From Coptis chinensis (Eukaryota > Streptophyta > Magnoliopsida > Ranunculales > Ranunculaceae), in contig JADFTS010000040.1 of NCBI GenBank assembly GCA_015680905.1, forward strand, positions 62,001-126,000: DNA of 64,000 nt, in the 5' to 3' direction. Shown piece after piece: positions 58,512 to 64,000 of this stretch. The position numbers and the translations under genes are program-made. The stretch's first letter is position 1; each line of letters begins with the position of its first letter. The notes under the pieces are model-generated. The model did no database searches. It was not told the DNA's origin and saw only the letters and a list, made by a program, of their open reading frames with translations.

Positions 58512-60618
58512 ATGAAAGCTCTTCCTCTTTTCTCTCAAACCAAAACTAGACAAATCCCATTTTCTCTTTCAACTCATTTCTCAACACAATCACCACAACA
58601 AACCACTCAAGAAAACCACTTCATTTCACTCATTCACTCTTCAAAAACAACCAAACAACTTAAACAAATCCACTCCCACCTCATTCTAAACAACTTAACA
58701 CAAAACAGTAGAATCATAACTCAACTTATATCTTCTTACTCAACTTTCAAGTCCATTAACAATGCACTTTCCATTTTTCAGCATTTTCAATACCCGAACT
58801 CATTTTTATTTAATTCTATAATTAGAGGACTTTTTGAGAATGCTCAATTTGAGAATTCAGTTTCTCACTTTGTTATAATGTTGAGGTTTGATAAAGTTTT
58901 GCCTGATCGGTTAACGTTTCCATTTGTTCTTAAATCGAGTGCTGCATTGTTTGAATTTGGACTTGGTAGATGTTTACATGCACAGATTAGTAAAAGGGGC
59001 TTGGAGTTTGACTCGTTTGTTAGAGTTTCTTTAGTTGATATGTATGTAAAGGTTGGGCACTTGAATTTTGGGTTACAACTGTTTGATGAAACTCCGGAGA
59101 GGAATAGACTTGAGAGTATATTGTTGTGGAATGTTTTGATTAATGGGTGTTGTAAAGTTGGTGATATGAAAAGGGCTATTGAGATTTTCGAGGCGATGCC
59201 GGAGAGGAATATTGGGTCTTGGAATAGTTTGATTAATGGGTTTTTGAGGATAGGGAATTCGGAGCGAGCTAAGTTACTTTTTGAGCGAATGCCGGAGAAG
59301 GATGTGGTTTCTTGGACGACTATGGTTGCTGGGCTTTCGCAAAATGAGGACCATGAAGAGGCTTTGGTAATGTTTCGGAAGATGTTGGGTGAGAGGGTGA
59401 AGCCGAATGATCTGACTATTGTTTCTGCTCTATCAGCTTCTGCGAGGCTTGGTGCTTTGGGAACTGGAGTGCAGATTCATGACCACATGAAAGAAAATCG
59501 GTTTCAGCTGAAAACAGTAATAGGGAATGCTTTGTTGGATATGTATGCTAAGTGCGGAAAAATTGAGTCTGCTAAGCGCGTTTTCAGTGAGATGAAAAAG
59601 AAGGACCTTCTCACTTGGACTATTATGATATCAGGCTGGGCGATGCATGGATGCTCTGAGCTTGCTCTTCAATGCTTCCAGGACATGAAAAGCACAGGTG
59701 AGGTGAGAAATCATAATTTTTATTTGACATCTCTTATGATGTTTGACAGATAACTGAATAGGTTCGGCTTCGTTTGTATTTTCAGGGATTGAGCCGGATG
59801 AGGTTGTGTTTTTAGCAGCCTTGACTGCATGCTCACACGCTGGGCTGCTGGATCAAGGACTTCAGCTTTTTGACAGCATGAGGCATGAGTACTCGATCGA
59901 GCCAACTGTGAAGCATTACACATGTATGGTTGATTTATATGGTCGAGCAGGTCAACTAGAAGAAGCCTTTAAGTTCATCGAGAGCATGCCAATTAATACC
60001 GATTTTGTTGTCTGGGGAGCACTCTTTTGTGCCTGTAGGGCTCACAGAAATATCAAAATGGCAGAGTTAACAACGGAGAAGCTCTTGCAACTTGAGCCCA
60101 GGCATCCTGGGAGCTATGTTTTCTTGTCCAACATCTATGCCGGAGTTGGTAGATGGCAAGATGTAGAGAAAGTGAGACAATCAATGAAGACTAAAGGTAT
60201 CGAGAAACCCCCAGGTTGGAGTTATATTGAGGTAGAGGGCACAGTTCATAGTTTTGTAGCTGGTGATCAAGCTCATCAGTGTGCAAAAGAGGTGTATGCA
60301 AAGTTGGAGGAACTGATAATAAGTGCCAGAGCAAAGGGTTATATACCGAATACTGAATGGGTGCTTCATAATATTGAGGAAGAAGAGAAGGAAGATTCAT
60401 TGGGAAGTCACAGTGAGAAACTGGCTCTTGCCTTTGGGCTTATTAGTACTCCTGCTGAGATGGCTATCAGGATTGTGAAGAACCTCAGAGTGTGTGGAGA
60501 TTGCCATTCTTTGATGAAATATGTAAGCATGATAAGTAGGAGGGAGATTATACTAAGAGATATAAAGCGGTTCCATCAATTTAAGAATGGTCGGTGCAGT
60601 TGTGGAGATTACTGGTGA
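58512..60618 (+). CDS. PPR protein, E/DYW class, organelle RNA editing factor (At1g04840-like)
   Basis: Two exons (58512-59697 and 59786-60618) join in frame to 672 aa. A Ser/Thr/Gln-rich N-terminus could be an organelle presequence. Many PPR motifs follow, such as FVRVSLVDMYVKVGHLNFGL, NVLINGCCKVGDMKRAIEIF, VSWTTMVAGLSQNEDHEEAL, IGNALLDMYAKCGKIESAKR and VVFLAALTACSHAGLLDQGL. The C-terminus carries E/E+ motifs (PGWSYIEVEGTVHSFVAGD) and a full DYW deaminase domain. This has HSEKLALAFGL with the HxE zinc/catalytic motif, CGDCHSLMKYVS with the CxxC, and the final CSCGDYW. It resembles Arabidopsis At1g04840 closely from memory. DYW domains convert C to U in mitochondrial or chloroplast transcripts; the target site is not predictable here. 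The intron falls in the late PPR region. Confidence 0.95.
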
Positions 60619-61565
60619 TGCTGGCTCCTATGGCTGACCTCGTTTTAATTTAACTGATTTGTTGAAAATAAATGTGGTAACTGTCAAGGCAAAACAATAT
60701 TCGCAAATGCAAGTCATAACAAACAGGAGTCGGAATTCATGGCAGTTGCAGCCGTTGCTTGATCTCAACTTGCTCATTTGTTATTGTGTAAAATGTAAAA
60801 TGTTGAGGATATAATTCAAGTAGCTATCTAAATTGTAGAAGAAGATTTTTAACACTCAGCTCGGGTATCATTGACTTGTACAAGATCAAACATACACGGA
60901 AATTTTACCTTTTATAAACATTTTTAACATTAGCATGTATGATTCCTTGTAAGTTTATGTCACACCATTCTGGTGGTACTTACCAAAAGATTTTCGTCAG
61001 AGTACACATAATGTGTAAACATACCTCTGATTACAGGAAAAGAAAATTGTTAATTTGCCTTCGACTGGTTGGTTTACCCACGTCCACACAAATGCCTACT
61101 ACCTCAAAAAACGTTCCTGTACCGATAGCCTCTGTGCTCAAGAACCTCATATTACATGTCGACAACCTTCAAGTATCTCATATTCCAACTGGATTTTGAA
61201 ACAATTAATCTACTCAGTACGGTAACTTACAGCATCACATAGGTGTGGGTTTCACCAGGGAGGAGTGCACGAGGGGCATAGTAGTGACCTGGCTCTAGAT
61301 ACATAGAGCCTGAGAAGCTTTCTTTACTTTCAAAATTCAGTAGTTACATAATTATTGTCACTCATAAAGACATAAAGTAAACTAACAAAGCTAACACTAA
61401 GAAATACATGAAATTTACATACTTCCTGGTTCGAGTGCAAAATGCTTACTTGGACCTGGACTTTCAAAAAAAATAAATTACTGTATATTGCAGCATCAAG
61501 GTCTACGTTTTGTACAACTTAACATCCAGGTGAATCCTCAGATGTTTTTCACAACACCGTTTAAC
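60619..61565. other. Convergent spacer between the PPR gene and the next gene
   Basis: AT-rich 3' regions of two converging genes. No recognised gene or repeat. Confidence 0.6.
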
Positions 61566-63284
61566 TCAGAGTTCCACCCGGTCAATTCCATTATCTTCAT
61601 CATTGTCTCTATGTTCACCTCTGGAGATGAAATGCATAAAATTCTTTGTGGCCCGTCCAACTGCTTGAGAAGTCTTCTTTGCAGCTCCGGCAACAGCTGG
61701 TTGTAAAGATATAACGGGCAAGTTTGCTCTTTCCTCTATCATTGCTGTATGGAGTAATTGCAGACAATAATAATTACACGTGTAGAAACAGAATCAGAAA
61801 AACAAAACCTAAAGGGTATCCAACATACACATAGTCTGTTGTCGAGCAAGAGCACCAATCTGCCGAATCCCGGCTTCTGCTGCTTGCACAGCTTGAGTAG
61901 ATTTGTTAACTCCATCAGTTATCTCTTGGCTGAATACCACAACTAACAAAACTATATCAACCCCAAGTCAAAACAATGTAACAAAAACTTTTCTTTTTTA
62001 TTTTTATCATTAAAACCAGTATTCATTGACGCTGCGAATAAGGGTAAAACACAAGGAGGGAGCCCAAGCTCCAAATGATCACCCTCCTTGTGTTCACCCT
62101 AAGAAAGGTAAACCCGTAGAGCAAGTTTACAAGACGTACAACTGTATTCCACCGTACTATGACGACGATCTTGCAATAAAAGGGATCCATCATAGCCGAA
62201 GAGAACAAAAGATTCCTAAAACAACTTAACTAGACGCATGCAGTAATGCAAAGATGATGTCAATATGTGAGCATCTTAGCTTAAGAACATAAAATCTAAC
62301 CAGGTAACCAGATATGTGATCAATATAATAAAATATTCAACAATTAAGCTCCTACCTAGACCTAGGTCTATATAACATATACATCGGCAGAAAATGATAA
62401 ACATATATAGCTGAAATTGAATAGAAGCATCAGTCGTCACCTTAATTCACTTAGTTCTAGAGTAAGATCACTAATTTCCATGCCTGAAAGCCTGATTGCA
62501 GCCATTGTACTAGGAAGCTCCTCGCGGGCTGTATCTGCCAACTTTGAGAGAGAAGTTGCAGCTCTTGCCATTGCCTATATGAAGACAGAAGATATGAGTA
62601 CAACCCAGAAGACCATTCAATGTGTGTTTTAGTAACCCACAAGTTTATGCTGTTCTAATGAAAAAGACAGAAAACATATGCAAGTCTTTGCATTTATAAA
62701 ATTATAAAAGATGACTTACAAATAAAGTTGGAACAGCTACAACTACAAAACTGGTAAAGGCTATAGAAGTCTGCAAAAAAGAAGTCATTTTTACTGTCAA
62801 TATACTATTAACCAAAATAAAGACAGCACAGATAAATTGTTCAAAGAAGGTATAAAATGCCCAACTTCTTGATACTTGAACCAGTCCATAAAATTAACAA
62901 AATTAAAAAAAATTATACCGTGCAACCAATGAACGCCAAGAGCAAAAATGCTTGATCACTCAAACCCAACTTCACTGCTGGAATCAAATTTGGAATTCTA
63001 GACCTCCCAACTTCAACTTTCAAATTACTGTCAAACCCCTCTTCTTCCTCAAAAACCTCACTCACTGAACTCAATTCCTTAATTCCATTACAACAAACTA
63101 CTCTTAAATTTCGAGATTGACAACTCAATTTGGTATTCTTGTTTAAATTGGGAATTTTTAGTGGCCCATTTGAAATCCAATCTCTATTTAAGTTTTTTCT
63201 TCCAAAAGAATCAAATTTATGAACTTTTGTGTAAGAATTTTTGGTTGGCAATGACGAATTTACAGTTATTGTAGAGAATTTCAT
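61566..63284 (-). CDS. Plastid-targeted membrane protein of unknown function
   Basis: Five exons join in frame to 276 aa: 63284-62919, 62770-62720, 62574-62441, 61929-61829 and 61744-61566. The N-terminus is rich in Ser, Thr, Asn and Lys (MKFSTITVNSSLPTKNSYTK), fitting a chloroplast transit peptide. One strong membrane segment runs AFLLLAFIGCTTSIAFTSFV VVAVPTLF across exons 1-2. A long amphipathic helix follows, heptad-like and rich in Ala, Glu and Leu (RAATSLSKLADTAREEL, LTLELSELSQEITDGV, TQAVQAAEAGIRQI). That layout resembles single-span proteins of the bacterial DUF948 type. The C-terminus is acidic (NDEDNGIDRVEL). All joins keep the frame. I recognise it as a conserved plant protein but know no function. 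Intron 3 holds a strong DNA hairpin. Confidence 0.75.
62040..62104. repeat. Perfect-like hairpin in intron 3 of the plastid protein gene
   Basis: AGGGTAAAACACAAGGAGGG and, after about 22 bases, CCCTCCTTGTGTTCACCCT form a stem of about 19 pairs with one mismatch region. It may be the core of a small foldback element. Confidence 0.75.
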
Positions 63285-63720
63285 GATTGAAGGATTTGAA
63301 TTTTTTAGGGTTTAGTTTTATTTATTTGGGAAGGCACTGATTTTTTTTAATTTCAAGAAAGTTGATATTCCGATACTGAAAATCTCGGAAAATATCGAAA
63401 TATTTCGAGTCATTCTGTTGTAAGTTCTAACACAGGTTAGGAAATAGGAAAACATATGCACAAGGAAAAAATTGGTTTATAGGATTTAGAAGTGTGCAAT
63501 GTGCAAGATTGTTTTGTAATGATTTCAAGGAAACACAGTCCAAAATTTAGCAAGAAAATAACAAGCCTTGTTCAAAACTTTCTTGCTGGTGCAGATGCTT
63601 TGTCATCAGAGTGTTGCTTTTAGTTGAATGTTAGCTCAAGCAGACACCCTCTTGAAGTTGGTAGAGACTAGAGAGCGTCCAATACCTCGACGAGAATTCA
63701 GAAATTATTAGATCTTCGTT
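63285..63720. other. Spacer between two minus-strand genes
   Basis: Presumed promoter and leader of the minus-strand gene starting at 63284 and the 3' region of the NIPA gene. CTCGGAAAATATCGAAATAT-type short repeats near 63380-63410. Nothing else is seen. Confidence 0.55.
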
Positions 63721-63891
63721 TTAACTGTTGGATGATCTACGCTCGGAGGTTGAGGTTGTCAGTATATTCTGTTCCGTAGGCGCCTTCTCACCCATATCCT
63801 TGGTCTTATGGAGAAGGAATGTGCCAGAGAGAATAGTCACAAATCCACACACTTCAGTTGCAATTTGTGAAGCACTTTGCGAGTTCCAGTC
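63721..63891 (-). CDS. NIPA-type magnesium transporter, last exon only
   Basis: On the minus strand an AG acceptor at 63892-63894 is followed by 56 codons and a TAA at 63723-63721. The translation DWNSQSASQIATEVCGFVTI, then LSGTFLLHKTKDMG, matches the end of plant NIPA (magnesium transporter) proteins, where DWDxQ opens the segment and the last membrane helix ends in LSGTxLLHxTKD. The hydrophilic tail ends SERRSSNS. The rest of the gene lies past the right edge. NIPA-like proteins are multi-span carriers of the DMT superfamily in the plasma or endomembranes. The call rests on one exon, but the motif is distinctive. Confidence 0.85.
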   Translation of the reverse strand, partial: DWNSQSASQIATEVCGFVTILSGTFLLHKTKDMGEKAPTEQNILTTSTSERRSSNS

Positions 63892-64000
63892 CTGAAATTA
63901 TAAAAAACATACACAAACTAACAAGCTTCAAATTATAGATATCGGGAAGAGAATATACACTGCTTAAAATTCTTTTAATTTAGGCCAAGAATGAGATAGA

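Overview
This window is nuclear DNA of a flowering plant, most likely a eudicot. The evidence is AT-rich DNA, intron-rich genes with GT-AG splicing and plant-only families (WRKY, PPR-DYW, PORR/WTF1, F-box, NIPA), plus a Ty1/copia LTR element, small DNA-transposon derivatives (MITEs) and LINE/SINE debris. No bacterial, organellar or CRISPR content was seen. The species cannot be fixed from the sequence alone.

Layout. 1-5181: a broken Ty1/copia retrotransposon, cut by the window edge, inserted in the minus-strand pseudogene of an organic cation/carnitine transporter (5182-6109). 6110-8509: repeat debris, including one copy of a SINE-like repeat and a small annexin-like exon fragment. 8510-13566: ALG10, the last glucosyltransferase of N-glycan precursor assembly (8 exons, 509 aa). 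13567-20560: a Tourist-like MITE, an array of short palindromes, an F-box-associated pseudogene and a LINE ORF1 remnant. 20560-28012: gene-poor AT-rich DNA. 28013-31211: annexin (ANN5-like, 6 exons). 31558-38455: FAN1 nuclease (about 15 exons), with a two-base deficit at one exon end. 39544-41674: a plant protein of unknown function. 43311-44133: oil-body-associated protein OBAP1. 46669-48129: chloroplast splicing factor WTF1. 48816-52970: a group I WRKY factor. 53000-58500: MITE-rich intergenic DNA. 58512-60618: a PPR-DYW editing factor. 61566-63284: an unknown plastid membrane protein. 63721-63891: the last exon of a NIPA-type magnesium transporter that continues past the right edge.

The genes do not form a pathway; this is ordinary plant gene order. 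Several promoters carry motifs that fit the gene: telo-box and site II motifs at ALG10, an E2F-like site at FAN1, ABRE-like motifs at OBAP1 and W-boxes at the WRKY gene.

I found no convincing undescribed system. The best leads are the palindrome array beside the F-box pseudogene, the SINE-like repeat with a paired-change hairpin, a MITE nested in its own relative, a hAT-type MITE with a perfect 8-bp target duplication in ALG10, the FAN1 frame problem, and a decayed partial copy of the last FAN1 exon just after the gene.
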